This document shows, piece by piece, positions 42,306 through 50,859 of a stretch of 64,000 nt of DNA. This stretch comes from Ohtaekwangia sp. Its GTDB lineage: Bacteria > Bacteroidota > Bacteroidia > Cytophagales > Cyclobacteriaceae. Position numbers and translations under genes: made by a program. Each line of letters begins with the position of its first letter. Within the stretch, counting starts at the first letter, position 1. The notes below the pieces were generated by a model. The model made no database searches and was not told where the DNA came from. It worked only from the letters and a program-made list of their open reading frames with translations. The stretch covers positions 62,001-126,000 of the forward strand of contig JAJNPV010000021.1 in NCBI GenBank assembly GCA_021155195.1, written 5' to 3'.

Positions 42306-42926
42306 CTACCTCCTGTCTAGAAAATTTATAATCAGCCCCGACCGAACCTGTATGGTTGATGGACTGAAATTGGATTTGGTTACTTCAAAACCGGATAAGT
42401 AGTGGTTGTAATTGATGTCAAACAAGTTGAATCCAACGCTCCTCGAAAACCTTAATACAATACCAAAGCCAGCAGCTCCGCCCATTCCTTTATCTGACAA
42501 TGAAAAACCAAGCTCTTCTTTGAAATCATAAACAGCTTCCATCTTAAACAACTTAGCAGTCGCATAAATTTGAAAGAATCGTTCCCTACTGGTTGTGATT
42601 TTTCCGGATATACCATATTGCAGAAAATCGTAGGCTCCGTAGTTGCCATCGTAAGCTTGCGGAGAAGCCAAATAACCTCCAACTACTTCTTCACTAAATA
42701 TTGATTTAGTATAAAATACACCAGCCGCTAATTTGCGGTTAAAGAAATAATTGGCATCAATAGAATATCCTACTCCAAGGTAGGAGTTGTGTTCGCTGTA
42801 AACCAGATCAGAGGAAAGAAGGGTTCCTTTAAAGGCTAATTCTATCTGTTGATCCTGAGCGAACAACGCGTTTGCAAGCATCATCGAAACCACGGCTGCA
42901 ATTATTTTTATCTTTACCATAATCAT
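42306..42926 (-). CDS. Outer-membrane beta-barrel-like protein of unknown function
   Basis: 206 residues; signal peptide MIMVKIKIIAAVVSMMLANALFAQ, then alternating strand-turn segments (YLGVGYSIDANYFFNRKLAAG, YDFLQYGISGKITTSRERFF, RSVGFNLFDINYNHYLSGFE) and the end GLIINFLDRR. The ATG at 42926 overlaps the stop of the upstream lipoprotein gene in an ATGA arrangement, a strong sign of translational coupling. An ATG two codons later is an alternative. Outer-membrane barrel is inferred from pattern; no family name recognised. Confidence 0.72.
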   Translation of the reverse strand: MIMVKIKIIAAVVSMMLANALFAQDQQIELAFKGTLLSSDLVYSEHNSYLGVGYSIDANYFFNRKLAAGVFYTKSIFSEEVVGGYLASPQAYDGNYGAYDFLQYGISGKITTSRERFFQIYATAKLFKMEAVYDFKEELGFSLSDKGMGGAAGFGIVLRFSRSVGFNLFDINYNHYLSGFEVTKSNFSPSTIQVRSGLIINFLDRR

Positions 42927-43888
42927 TTTGAAGAAGGTGCATAACTATAATCGATACCCACCAAGTTCCATTTTGAAGTCTTGGCAGAATTGCTATTAGT
43001 CCACCTAACCTCGTTATCAACAGTAGCAAGGTAAAGTGAAGTGAAGTCGGGGATGGCTTCGGGAAGTAGTAAATAGCTGCTTAGATAATTATCACCCGTG
43101 GAGTAGCAATAACTAACAAAGCCATCTAAGTATCTAGGTTTATTATAGAAATTATTACTGCCGGAATAAATAGAACTTGTAAAGACTTGTTTACAATAAT
43201 TATTGTTTAGGAATTGAGTGTAATTGAGGTCAACATAAAATTGATTGTAATAGAAGTCATTCGAGTTTGAGACCGAATAACCTGTTTTGTTTAGTTCATT
43301 AGGAACCGGTGCACTAACACTGCAATTGCAACTCCCATAAAAGCTTTGGTTGAACGAATAGCTTTGAGCCTTATTGAAAGGAAAAATACTTATAAAATTG
43401 GATTCATCAACCCGCTTATAAAACCCTGTTTGGGTTGTCATGTTTGGCAGGGTCCTAATTTTTGAAATACTGTCCAATTGATTATTGATATAATAGAATT
43501 TCAGGTTATCATTAAAGAAAGAATTTTTGAGTTCAGTAACTCGATTGCTTCCATCATACACTAATTCATCAATAATCTCTTTTCCATCTGCGAATAAAGT
43601 GGTGATTTTGGTTGCATACCCCCCATTATTCAACAGGTAGGTCGTTTTAACCAGACTCTTATTATAAAAGAAGATATCCATATCGGCTGGCCAGTTAATT
43701 TCAATCTTATTTGCTGTAAAAACTGGTTTAACAATTATGTATTTATATTCTCCTGTGTCCTCATTCGAGAATCTTACCGTAAATTGACTAACGATCACGT
43801 CCTTGGGTAAGTCCTCAAGTGCATCGTCAGGAATTATTGTACAAGCCGCAAGGCAAAAAAGTAAACACAAGGGTATCTTTCTAAGCAT
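42923..43888 (-). CDS. Large lipoprotein of unknown function
   Basis: 321 residues; SPII signal MLRKIPLCLLFCLAACTII with lipobox LAAC. The body is rich in Tyr, Asn, Ser and Phe, with repeated short beta segments such as SYSFNQSFYGSCNCSVSA, but I recognise no domain. It is coupled to the downstream barrel gene by a 4-bp ATGA overlap, so the two may form a lipoprotein-barrel pair in the outer membrane. Composition (many Asn/Tyr/Ser) is typical of secreted Bacteroidota proteins. Confidence 0.78.
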   Translation of the reverse strand: MLRKIPLCLLFCLAACTIIPDDALEDLPKDVIVSQFTVRFSNEDTGEYKYIIVKPVFTANKIEINWPADMDIFFYNKSLVKTTYLLNNGGYATKITTLFADGKEIIDELVYDGSNRVTELKNSFFNDNLKFYYINNQLDSISKIRTLPNMTTQTGFYKRVDESNFISIFPFNKAQSYSFNQSFYGSCNCSVSAPVPNELNKTGYSVSNSNDFYYNQFYVDLNYTQFLNNNYCKQVFTSSIYSGSNNFYNKPRYLDGFVSYCYSTGDNYLSSYLLLPEAIPDFTSLYLATVDNEVRWTNSNSAKTSKWNLVGIDYSYAPSSK

Positions 43889-43947
43889 GTTTTAAAATTT
43901 GGGTTCCAATAAGACCAAAATTTGTGGAACTACAAAGCAAAAAAATA

Positions 43948-44625
43948 TTATAGGAAAGATTTCCAGAGATTATTATTTGGAAGGTTAGCGGTAATTAGTA
44001 CTTCTTCCTTTTTAACCGGATGGATAAACGTGAGCTGCCTTGCATGCAAACCAATGCTAGCATCAACAGTTGGAGTTGGATATCCATATTTTAAGTCACC
44101 AACAATCGGGCAGCCCATAGAAGCAAGTTGCACTCTTATTTGATGCGGGCGGCCTGTTACAGGCTTTACTTCCAGCAAGAAATTTCCCTTTCTTGATTCG
44201 ATGGTCTTATAACTAAGCTCAGAGCGCTGGCCTTGAGAGTTTTCGCGTGCGTAAGCAGTTACCTTATTTTTCTTCTCATCTTTCACTAACCAATGGACTA
44301 AGGTGCCTTCAGGCTTGGGCGGCATGGTGCTCACCAACGCCCAATACGTTTTTAATGTTTCCCGTTCGCGGAATAAAGTGTTCATTCGCTCGAGCGCTTT
44401 AGAGGTACGTGCAAATACAACTACACCACTCACGGGTCGATCCAACCGATGCACCACTCCTAAAAAAACAGCTCCTGGCTTTTGATATTTATCTTTAATA
44501 TAATCCTTACCCACATCCACCAAAGGCTTGTCGCCTGTTGCATCACCTTGCACAAGTGTGCCTGCAGGCTTATTAAAAACCAGCAAGTGATTGTCCTCGT
44601 ATAAAACCTCTGGGTGATTAATCAT
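43948..44625 (-). CDS. RluA-family pseudouridine synthase
   Basis: 225 residues. The catalytic aspartate is in the signature VVHRLDRPVSGVVVFARTS. Other family blocks are LLVFNKPAGTLVQGD (about residues 12-26), VKPVTGRPHQIRVQLASMG and DLKYGYP. There is no S4 domain, so it resembles the short RluA/TruC-type enzymes. Target site (23S rRNA or tRNA) cannot be told. I used the ATG at 44625 that starts MINHPEVLYED; an upstream in-frame start would overlap the divergent serine hydrolase gene. Confidence 0.9.
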   Translation of the reverse strand: MINHPEVLYEDNHLLVFNKPAGTLVQGDATGDKPLVDVGKDYIKDKYQKPGAVFLGVVHRLDRPVSGVVVFARTSKALERMNTLFRERETLKTYWALVSTMPPKPEGTLVHWLVKDEKKNKVTAYARENSQGQRSELSYKTIESRKGNFLLEVKPVTGRPHQIRVQLASMGCPIVGDLKYGYPTPTVDASIGLHARQLTFIHPVKKEEVLITANLPNNNLWKSFL

Positions 44626-44670
44626 AAAACTTTGTAAGTTAGAACCGGAAGTACAACTGACCAAAAGATC

Positions 44671-45561
44671 ATGATAAAACAACTACTCTTTCTTTTACTG
44701 ATAATTACGTTCATATCGTGTGATAAAAAACAAACCCCTGAAGAGTTAAAAGAAAGTATTGAAAAAGAGTTGGCCAATCAATCAGGAAATTTTGCACTAG
44801 CCTTTAAAGATTTAACAACAGACGAAGAAATTTTGATCAACGAACATACATTGTTTCATGCCGCCAGCACCATGAAAGCACCCGTTATGGTGGAGGTGTA
44901 CAAGCAAGCCACAACTGGTAAATTCTCCCTTAAAGATTCTATTCTAATCAAAAATGAATTTAAAAGCATATTGGATAGCAGCACATATTCTTTAACTGCT
45001 GAAAGCGATAGCGACACTTTAATTTACAAACATATTGGAGAGAAGCGCACGGTTTATTCGCTACTCTATGACATGATCATTATAAGCAGCAACCTCGCTA
45101 CAAATCTTATTGTAGAATTGGTGGATGCCAAAAATGTAACTCAAACCATGCGCGATATTGGAGCGAATGATATTCAGGTGTTGCGTGGAGTAGAAGACGG
45201 GAAAGCCTTTGAGGCCGGGCTCAACAATCAGGTAACAGCTTATGATTTAATGTTGTTATACGAAACCATTGCCAATGAAGAAACCGTAAATGCCGAAGCC
45301 AGCATGGCGATGATTGATATTTTGTTGGACCAGCGATTTAATGATATTATCCCCGCAAAACTCCCTAAAGAAGTAAAGGTTGCACATAAAACAGGATCGA
45401 TTACCGGAGTGCGTCACGATTCCGGAATTGTATTTTTGCCGGATGGAAGAAAATATATTCTTGTTTTACTATCAAAGGATTTGCAAGATGCCGATGCTAG
45501 CATCGAATCAATGGCCACCGTATCGGAAATGATTTATAACTACGTAAAAGAGACGGAGTAA
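44671..45561 (+). CDS. Class A beta-lactamase-like serine hydrolase lipoprotein
   Basis: 296 residues. SPII signal MIKQLLFLLLIITFISC. All class A active-site elements are present: SxxK (S66-T-M-K69), SxN (S139-S-N141), an omega-loop ExxLN (E181 to N185) and KTGS (K240-S243). Spacings between SxxK and SxN and between SxN and E are longer than in TEM-type enzymes, as in the Bacteroidota A2-like group. Whether it hydrolyses beta-lactams or works on peptidoglycan-derived substrates is open. It is divergent from the RluA gene and convergent with prfC. Confidence 0.87.
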   Translation: MIKQLLFLLLIITFISCDKKQTPEELKESIEKELANQSGNFALAFKDLTTDEEILINEHTLFHAASTMKAPVMVEVYKQATTGKFSLKDSILIKNEFKSILDSSTYSLTAESDSDTLIYKHIGEKRTVYSLLYDMIIISSNLATNLIVELVDAKNVTQTMRDIGANDIQVLRGVEDGKAFEAGLNNQVTAYDLMLLYETIANEETVNAEASMAMIDILLDQRFNDIIPAKLPKEVKVAHKTGSITGVRHDSGIVFLPDGRKYILVLLSKDLQDADASIESMATVSEMIYNYVKETE

Positions 45562-45562
45562 C

Positions 45563-47146
45563 TCAATCCTTAAACTCCGAAGTGAAATGAAAATTGATTT
45601 CAGGAAAGTTGTCCTGCACCATTTGCAACCAGGCACGACTCTCAGCCATAAAAACTAACTTATCATCTTTATCGCGGGCAATGTGGCGTTGCTTCGAATC
45701 TAAAAACTCCTGAAGTTTCTTTGGATCTTTACTACTGATCCAACAAGCTTTGTAAATATTCTGGCCGGCAAAATCTGCGGATGCATTGTATTCATTTTTC
45801 AATCGAAATTGAATGACTTCAAACTGAAGTGCTCCAACAACTCCAACCACTTTGCGATTTCCAAGTTCATAAGTAAACAATTGCGCTACCCCCTCCTCCA
45901 TCAATTGCAACAAACCTTTCTCAAGTTGCTTGGTCTTCATAGCATCCTTGTTGATCACTTCTTTAAAAATCTCTGGCGAAAAACTTGGAATGCCCGTGTA
46001 GATAAATTTTTCCCCTTCGGTAAGTGTGTCTCCAATTTTTAAATTGCCGGTATCATAAATACCAACAATATCCCCCGGCCAAGCTTCATCAACCGTTTCA
46101 CGGTCTTGCGCCATAAAAGCGGTAGCGTTTGAAAAGCGTACACTCTTATCGTGACGCACATGATAATAATTACTTCCACGCTCAAACTTGCCCGAGCAAA
46201 TCCTGATAAAGGCAATTCGGTTTCTATGCTTCGGATCCATGTTGGCATGAATCTTAAAAACAAAGCCCGAAAATTTCTCTTCCTCAGGTTTTACAATGCG
46301 AAGTGATGTTTCGCGAGGAATCGGGGGTGGTGCAATTCGAATAAAAGTGTCTAACAATTCTTTTACTCCAAAATTATTTACCGCGCTACCGAAGAAAACC
46401 GGAGCTACATTTCCGCTTAGATAATCTTTCGGGTTAAACTCTGAATAAACTCCTTCAATTAATTCAACATCGGCTCGTAATTGCTTTGCATTATTTTCTC
46501 CAACCAGCGCATCCAATTCAGGATCGTGAATATCCTTGACATTAATACTCTCCTGTACGGTAATTTTACTGGGTGTAAATAGATTTAAACTCTTTTCATA
46601 AAGATTATAAACTCCTTTAAAAGTTTTACCCATGCTTATAGGCCAGCTCAATGGGCGAACCTTAATTGCCAATTTCTCTTCAACCTCATCCAACAAATCA
46701 AATGGATCGCGACCTTCACGATCAAGTTTGTTAATAAAACATAATACTGGCGTATTGCGCATGCGACAAACCTCCATCAACTTTTCAGTTTGCGACTCAA
46801 CCCCTTTCACACAATCAATGACCAGAATTACACTGTCTACTGCAGTAAGTGTGCGGTATGTATCTTCAGCAAAATCCTGGTGACCAGGCGTATCGAGCAG
46901 ATTGATCTTTATATCATCATAATTAAAACCCATTACGGAAGTTGCCACAGAAATACCACGCTGTTTTTCAATCTCCATCCAGTCGCTACGCGCATGGTCT
47001 TTGATCTTCGATGATTTTACGGCACCTGCTTTTTGAATAGCACCTCCAAAAAGCAACAACTTCTCAGTAAGTGTTGTTTTTCCGGCATCCGGGTGGCTAA
47101 TGATACCGAATGTTCTACGTTTAGCTATTTCTTGTTCCTGCGTCAT
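45563..47146 (-). CDS. prfC: Peptide chain release factor 3
   Basis: 527-residue GTPase that recycles RF1/RF2 after termination. G1 SHPDAGKTTLTEKLL, switch I region RSDWMEIEKQRGISVATSV, G3 DTPGHQDFAEDTYRTL and G4 CFINKLDREGRD. RF3-specific C-terminal parts such as GVVGALQFEVIQFRLKNEY are present. The ATG at 47146 begins TQEQEIAKRRTFGIISHPDAG, the normal opening; the upstream six codons are unconserved. A TACTTTTG box lies just upstream. Confidence 0.97.
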   Translation of the reverse strand: MTQEQEIAKRRTFGIISHPDAGKTTLTEKLLLFGGAIQKAGAVKSSKIKDHARSDWMEIEKQRGISVATSVMGFNYDDIKINLLDTPGHQDFAEDTYRTLTAVDSVILVIDCVKGVESQTEKLMEVCRMRNTPVLCFINKLDREGRDPFDLLDEVEEKLAIKVRPLSWPISMGKTFKGVYNLYEKSLNLFTPSKITVQESINVKDIHDPELDALVGENNAKQLRADVELIEGVYSEFNPKDYLSGNVAPVFFGSAVNNFGVKELLDTFIRIAPPPIPRETSLRIVKPEEEKFSGFVFKIHANMDPKHRNRIAFIRICSGKFERGSNYYHVRHDKSVRFSNATAFMAQDRETVDEAWPGDIVGIYDTGNLKIGDTLTEGEKFIYTGIPSFSPEIFKEVINKDAMKTKQLEKGLLQLMEEGVAQLFTYELGNRKVVGVVGALQFEVIQFRLKNEYNASADFAGQNIYKACWISSKDPKKLQEFLDSKQRHIARDKDDKLVFMAESRAWLQMVQDNFPEINFHFTSEFKD

Positions 47147-47163
47147 GATAAAAATGAGGCGCA

Positions 47164-47171
47164 AAAGTAAC
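47164..47171 (-). promoter_or_regulatory. Putative -7 box for prfC
   Basis: On the minus strand TACTTTTG (plus-strand caaaagta) matches TAnnTTTG, 17 bp upstream of the ATG at 47146. No clear -33 box. Confidence 0.45.
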
Positions 47172-47213
47172 TAATTTGATTTATCTTGTCTGCTTTAAGT
47201 TCTATCAACTTTT

Positions 47214-47693
47214 ATGTCGTTATCAAAAGTTATTTTGATTTTAGTTCTTTGTGGATTGGGGCTGTTTATTTTTCTCATGTATATCGCGCTCAGCCCTACA
47301 ATTCGCAATGTTTCTGATAATTCCGCTTTCGCAGCCCTTATAAATATTGAGGTTAAGAATACGTCTACATTATATATGCAACAATGCGAAACAGGCTCGT
47401 ACCGATTTATCTCAAATGTGCTGAGTTCGGACTCTGTTACAATATGCAATCGCGCATTTGATATTGCTGCTGGAAGCTCCTTCAAAATAAAACAGGTTAA
47501 AAAATACACTAACAATGCCGGTTCAGGCATCACTACTATTTTTGTTTTAGGCGAATGCTTTGCACCAAAAGGAAACACTATTGAGTTTGAATACGATTGG
47601 GGCTCAATTGATAACTCAAAAGGTCAATCCACAAAATTACCGTTGGCTTTTTGGCAGGCCAATACCGACAAACAAATACTATTTACAAACTAA
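47214..47693 (+). CDS. Membrane-anchored protein of unknown function
   Basis: 159 residues. N-terminal helix VILILVLCGLGLFIFLMYIA (about 6-26) followed by a mostly beta-like extracytoplasmic part with four cysteines (CETGSYRF, TICNRAF, GECFAP) and the end WQANTDKQILFTN. The Cys could make disulphides. It lies 12 bp upstream of the aldo/keto reductase gene and is divergent from prfC, sharing a 67-bp promoter region. Family not recognised. Confidence 0.65.
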   Translation: MSLSKVILILVLCGLGLFIFLMYIALSPTIRNVSDNSAFAALINIEVKNTSTLYMQQCETGSYRFISNVLSSDSVTICNRAFDIAAGSSFKIKQVKKYTNNAGSGITTIFVLGECFAPKGNTIEFEYDWGSIDNSKGQSTKLPLAFWQANTDKQILFTN

Positions 47694-47704
47694 TTTTATA
47701 AGCC

Positions 47705-48676
47705 ATGCAGTATCGAAAATTTGGAAGAACAAACTGGAATGTAAGTGAAATAGGCTATGGCATGTGGGGTCTGGCGGGATGGAAAGAAACGGACGTAAAA
47801 GAAGTTGATTTATCATTAGCAAAGTCTGTCGAACTGGGCTGCAATTTTTTCGACACGGCCTGGAGCTACGGTGCCGGAGTAAGCGAACAAATTTTAGGAA
47901 GACTTTTAAGTCAGCATGCTTCAAAACAGTTACACTTCGCCACTAAAATTCCACCTAAAAATTTTAAGTGGCCATCCAAAGCAGATTTTAAGTTAGAAGA
48001 TTGCTTTCCTGCTTCGCATATTATTGAATACACCGAAAAGAGTTTAAAGAATTTGCAAGTTGAATGCATCGACTTGCAGCAATTTCATGTGTGGGAAGAC
48101 AGTTGGGCTCACAACGATGATTGGAAAGAAGCGATTGAGAAACTTAAAGCTGCAGGAAAAGTAAAACACTTCGGCATTAGTGTAAATCGATGGGAACCTG
48201 ACAATGTTTTGAATACACTTAAGACTGGTCTTATCGATACAGTGCAAGTGATTTATAATATCTTCGATCAAAACCCGGTAGACAATTTATTTCCTCTCTG
48301 CCGAAAACTTGATATTGGTGTAATTGCCCGCGTTCCGTTTGATGAAGGAACCCTTACGGGGATGTTAAGAAAGGATACTGTTTTCCCGCAAGGTGATTGG
48401 CGTGCGACTTATTTCGTTCCTGAAAATCTTAACTCAAGTGTCGACCATGCCAATGCATTGAAGCCGCTCATTCCAAAAAACATGACCATGGCCGAAATGG
48501 CTTTGCGATTTATTCTTTGTAATGATGATGTTCACACGATTATTCCTGGTATGCGTAAGGTAAATCACGTTGAAGCCAACATTGCCACCAGCGATGGTAA
48601 CAAACTGGAAAAAGCTCTTGAGATTGAACTCAAAAAGCATCGGTGGGATAGAACACCTACCGAGTGGAGTCAGTAA
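47705..48676 (+). CDS. Aldo/keto reductase
   Basis: 323 residues, a TIM-barrel NADPH oxidoreductase. The catalytic Asp-Tyr pair is in FFDTAWSYGAGVSEQILGR, the Lys in LHFATKIPPKN, and the fourth residue in DLQQFHVWED. Later motifs ISVNRWEP, VQVIYNIFDQNPV and the C-terminal MRKVNHVEANI are those of the AKR12/YghZ-like groups. Substrate unknown. No signal peptide; cytoplasmic. Confidence 0.92.
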   Translation: MQYRKFGRTNWNVSEIGYGMWGLAGWKETDVKEVDLSLAKSVELGCNFFDTAWSYGAGVSEQILGRLLSQHASKQLHFATKIPPKNFKWPSKADFKLEDCFPASHIIEYTEKSLKNLQVECIDLQQFHVWEDSWAHNDDWKEAIEKLKAAGKVKHFGISVNRWEPDNVLNTLKTGLIDTVQVIYNIFDQNPVDNLFPLCRKLDIGVIARVPFDEGTLTGMLRKDTVFPQGDWRATYFVPENLNSSVDHANALKPLIPKNMTMAEMALRFILCNDDVHTIIPGMRKVNHVEANIATSDGNKLEKALEIELKKHRWDRTPTEWSQ

Positions 48677-48709
48677 TTCTTAGAGGTGCCACAGTTCTAG
48701 CTTCATTTC

Positions 48710-48759
48710 TGCCAGTCTGTCACTTTTTTACTCAAAATCCCCATTGGCACAACCATTGT
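48710..48759 (+). promoter_or_regulatory. Sigma-54-like promoter with upstream dyad, dnaK
   Basis: The 13-bp dyad TGCCAGTCTGTCA (48710-48722) matches TGNCA-N3-TGNCA. 21 bp later is TTGGCAC-N5-TTGT (48744-48759), with 12 bp between the first -24 G and the -12 G as in sigma-54 promoters. The same elements precede grpE, where dyad and promoter are 11 bp apart. Confidence 0.55.
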
Positions 48760-48808
48760 TCATGAGGTTTTGCATTAGAAGTGTAAAATCAAAAAAACTG
48801 AACATATC

Positions 48809-50725
48809 ATGGGAAAAATCATTGGAATAGACTTAGGAACCACAAACTCGTGCGTATCTGTAATGGAGGGCAACGAGCCTGTGGTGATTGCGAATAGCGA
48901 AGGCCGCAGAACCACGCCAAGTATTGTGGGCTTTTTAGATAACGGGAAAGGCGAGCGCAAAGTAGGCGATCCTGCGAAGCGCCAGGCCATCACCAATCCA
49001 AAAAATACTGTTTCGTCTATCAAACGCTTCATGGGCAAAAAGTTTGGTGAAATAACAGGCGAAAAGAAAATGGTTTCGTACGAAGTAGAAAGCGGTAACA
49101 ACGACACTGTGCGTGTGCGTATTGGCGATCGGCTTTATACTCCACAAGAAATTTCAGCTATGATTCTTCAAAAAATGAAGAGTACCGCTGAAGATTATCT
49201 AGGAACTACTGTAACCGAAGCTGTTATTACTGTACCTGCTTACTTCAACGATGCCGAACGTCAGGCAACCAAAGAAGCCGGACAAATTGCTGGCTTGGAT
49301 GTAAAGCGTATTATCAACGAACCAACAGCCGCAGCATTGGCTTATGGATTAGATAAGAAGAACAAAGACATGAAAATTGCCGTGTATGACCTGGGTGGTG
49401 GTACATTCGATATTTCTGTCCTTGAATTAGGAGATGGTGTGTTTGAAGTAAAATCTACCAATGGTGATGTTCACTTAGGTGGTGATGACTTCGATATGCG
49501 CATCATGAACTGGTTGGCCGATGAATTTAAGGCTGATAAAAACATTGATCTTCGTAAGGATCCAATGGCACTTCAACGCTTAAAAGAAGCTGCTGAAAAA
49601 GCTAAGATCGAACTTTCAAGTTCAACTGAATCTGAAATTAACTTGCCATACATCACTTCCGTAGATGGAGTGCCTGAACACTTAGTGAAAAAACTTTCAC
49701 GTTCTAAGTTTGAACAATTGTGTGATGATTTGATCCGCAGAACGTTAGAGCCATGCCGCAAGGCAGTTGCTGATTCAGGTTATTCTGTTGGTCAGATTGA
49801 TGAAGTTATTTTAGTAGGTGGTTCAACCCGCATACCAAGAATTCAAGAAGAAGTTGAGAAGTTTTTTGGCAAGAAGCCATCGAAAGGTGTAAACCCTGAT
49901 GAAGTAGTAGCAGTAGGTGCCGCTATTCAAGGGGGTGTACTTACAGGCGAAGTGAAAGATGTACTCTTATTAGATGTTACTCCGCTTTCATTAGGTATTG
50001 AAACTATGGGCGGTGTGTTTACCAAATTGATTGAGTCAAACACTACCATTCCTTCAAAGAAATCAGAAGTGTTCTCAACAGCATCCGATAGTCAGCCTTC
50101 AGTAGAAATACATGTGTTGCAAGGTGAACGCGAGATGGCGCAATATAACCGCACCATTGGTCGGTTCCACTTAGATGGAATTCCACCAGCACCACGCGGA
50201 GTACCTCAAATTGAAGTGACCTTTGATATTGATGCGAACGGTATCTTACACGTATCGGCAAAAGATAAAGGCACAGGAAAAGAGCAGAAGATTCGTATCG
50301 AAGCATCTTCCGGCTTAACTGATGCTGAAATAAAGAAAATGAAGGAGGAGGCTCAAGCTAATGCCGATAGTGATAAGAAAGAAAAAGAGCGTGTTGAAAA
50401 AATCAACCAAGCTGATTCATTGATCTTCCAAACCGAAAAACAATTGAAGGAGTTTGGAGAAAAACTTTCTGAAGGCAATAAAACAGCGATCAATGGTGCG
50501 CTTGAAAAATTGAAAGAAGCCCATAAGAGTCAGGACTTAGCAGCTATTGATGGTGCTATGACGGCCCTTAACGCAGCATGGCAAGTGGCTTCTCAAGAAA
50601 TGTATGCAGGTGGCTCACAGCCCGGTGGAAATCCTAATCCAACTGAAAACAATGGGGCTGCAAACGAAGCAGGTTCAGCGGGTGGTGGCAATGCTACTGA
50701 CGTTGAATACGAAGAAGTAAAATAA
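48809..50725 (+). CDS. dnaK: Hsp70 chaperone DnaK
   Basis: 638 residues. The ATPase domain (1-375) opens GKIIGIDLGTTNSCVSVMEG and contains VITVPAYFNDAERQATKEAG, YDLGGGTFDISVLEL and VGGSTRIPRIQEEVEKFFGK. The substrate-binding domain (about 390-540) has the linker VLLLDVTPLSLGIETMGG; the lid is followed by a Gly/Asn-rich tail ending EYEEVK (EEVD-like). It works with GrpE and DnaJ, encoded 16 kb away. A terminator follows at 50752-50786. Confidence 0.98.
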   Translation: MGKIIGIDLGTTNSCVSVMEGNEPVVIANSEGRRTTPSIVGFLDNGKGERKVGDPAKRQAITNPKNTVSSIKRFMGKKFGEITGEKKMVSYEVESGNNDTVRVRIGDRLYTPQEISAMILQKMKSTAEDYLGTTVTEAVITVPAYFNDAERQATKEAGQIAGLDVKRIINEPTAAALAYGLDKKNKDMKIAVYDLGGGTFDISVLELGDGVFEVKSTNGDVHLGGDDFDMRIMNWLADEFKADKNIDLRKDPMALQRLKEAAEKAKIELSSSTESEINLPYITSVDGVPEHLVKKLSRSKFEQLCDDLIRRTLEPCRKAVADSGYSVGQIDEVILVGGSTRIPRIQEEVEKFFGKKPSKGVNPDEVVAVGAAIQGGVLTGEVKDVLLLDVTPLSLGIETMGGVFTKLIESNTTIPSKKSEVFSTASDSQPSVEIHVLQGEREMAQYNRTIGRFHLDGIPPAPRGVPQIEVTFDIDANGILHVSAKDKGTGKEQKIRIEASSGLTDAEIKKMKEEAQANADSDKKEKERVEKINQADSLIFQTEKQLKEFGEKLSEGNKTAINGALEKLKEAHKSQDLAAIDGAMTALNAAWQVASQEMYAGGSQPGGNPNPTENNGAANEAGSAGGGNATDVEYEEVK

Positions 50726-50751
50726 GCTTGCACAACAAGCAAAAGCTAACG

Positions 50752-50786
50752 ACCCTTTGGAAGTAATTCCAAAGGGTTATTTTTTT
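50752..50786 (+). terminator. Intrinsic terminator after dnaK
   Basis: 10-bp stem accctttgga / tccaaagggt (50752-50761 and 50768-50777), 6-base loop, then ta and a run of seven T. Confidence 0.88.
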
Positions 50787-50823
50787 CTTACCTTTTTTGA
50801 TTCGCTTTTGCTGCAATCAAAAC

Positions 50824-50831
50824 TATCTTTG
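50824..50831 (+). promoter_or_regulatory. Putative -7 box for lysC
   Basis: TATCTTTG fits TAnnTTTG, 28 bp before the ATG at 50860. TTTG words upstream at 50796-50799 and 50807-50810 give spacers of 24 and 13 bp, both off the optimum. Confidence 0.5.
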
Positions 50832-50859
50832 CCTCCCATAAATTTTAATAGTTATTAGT

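Noticed and set aside
50821..50859. Lysine-type riboswitch before lysC
   Set aside because: The leader is only about 40 nt and lacks stems; an ordinary promoter explains it.
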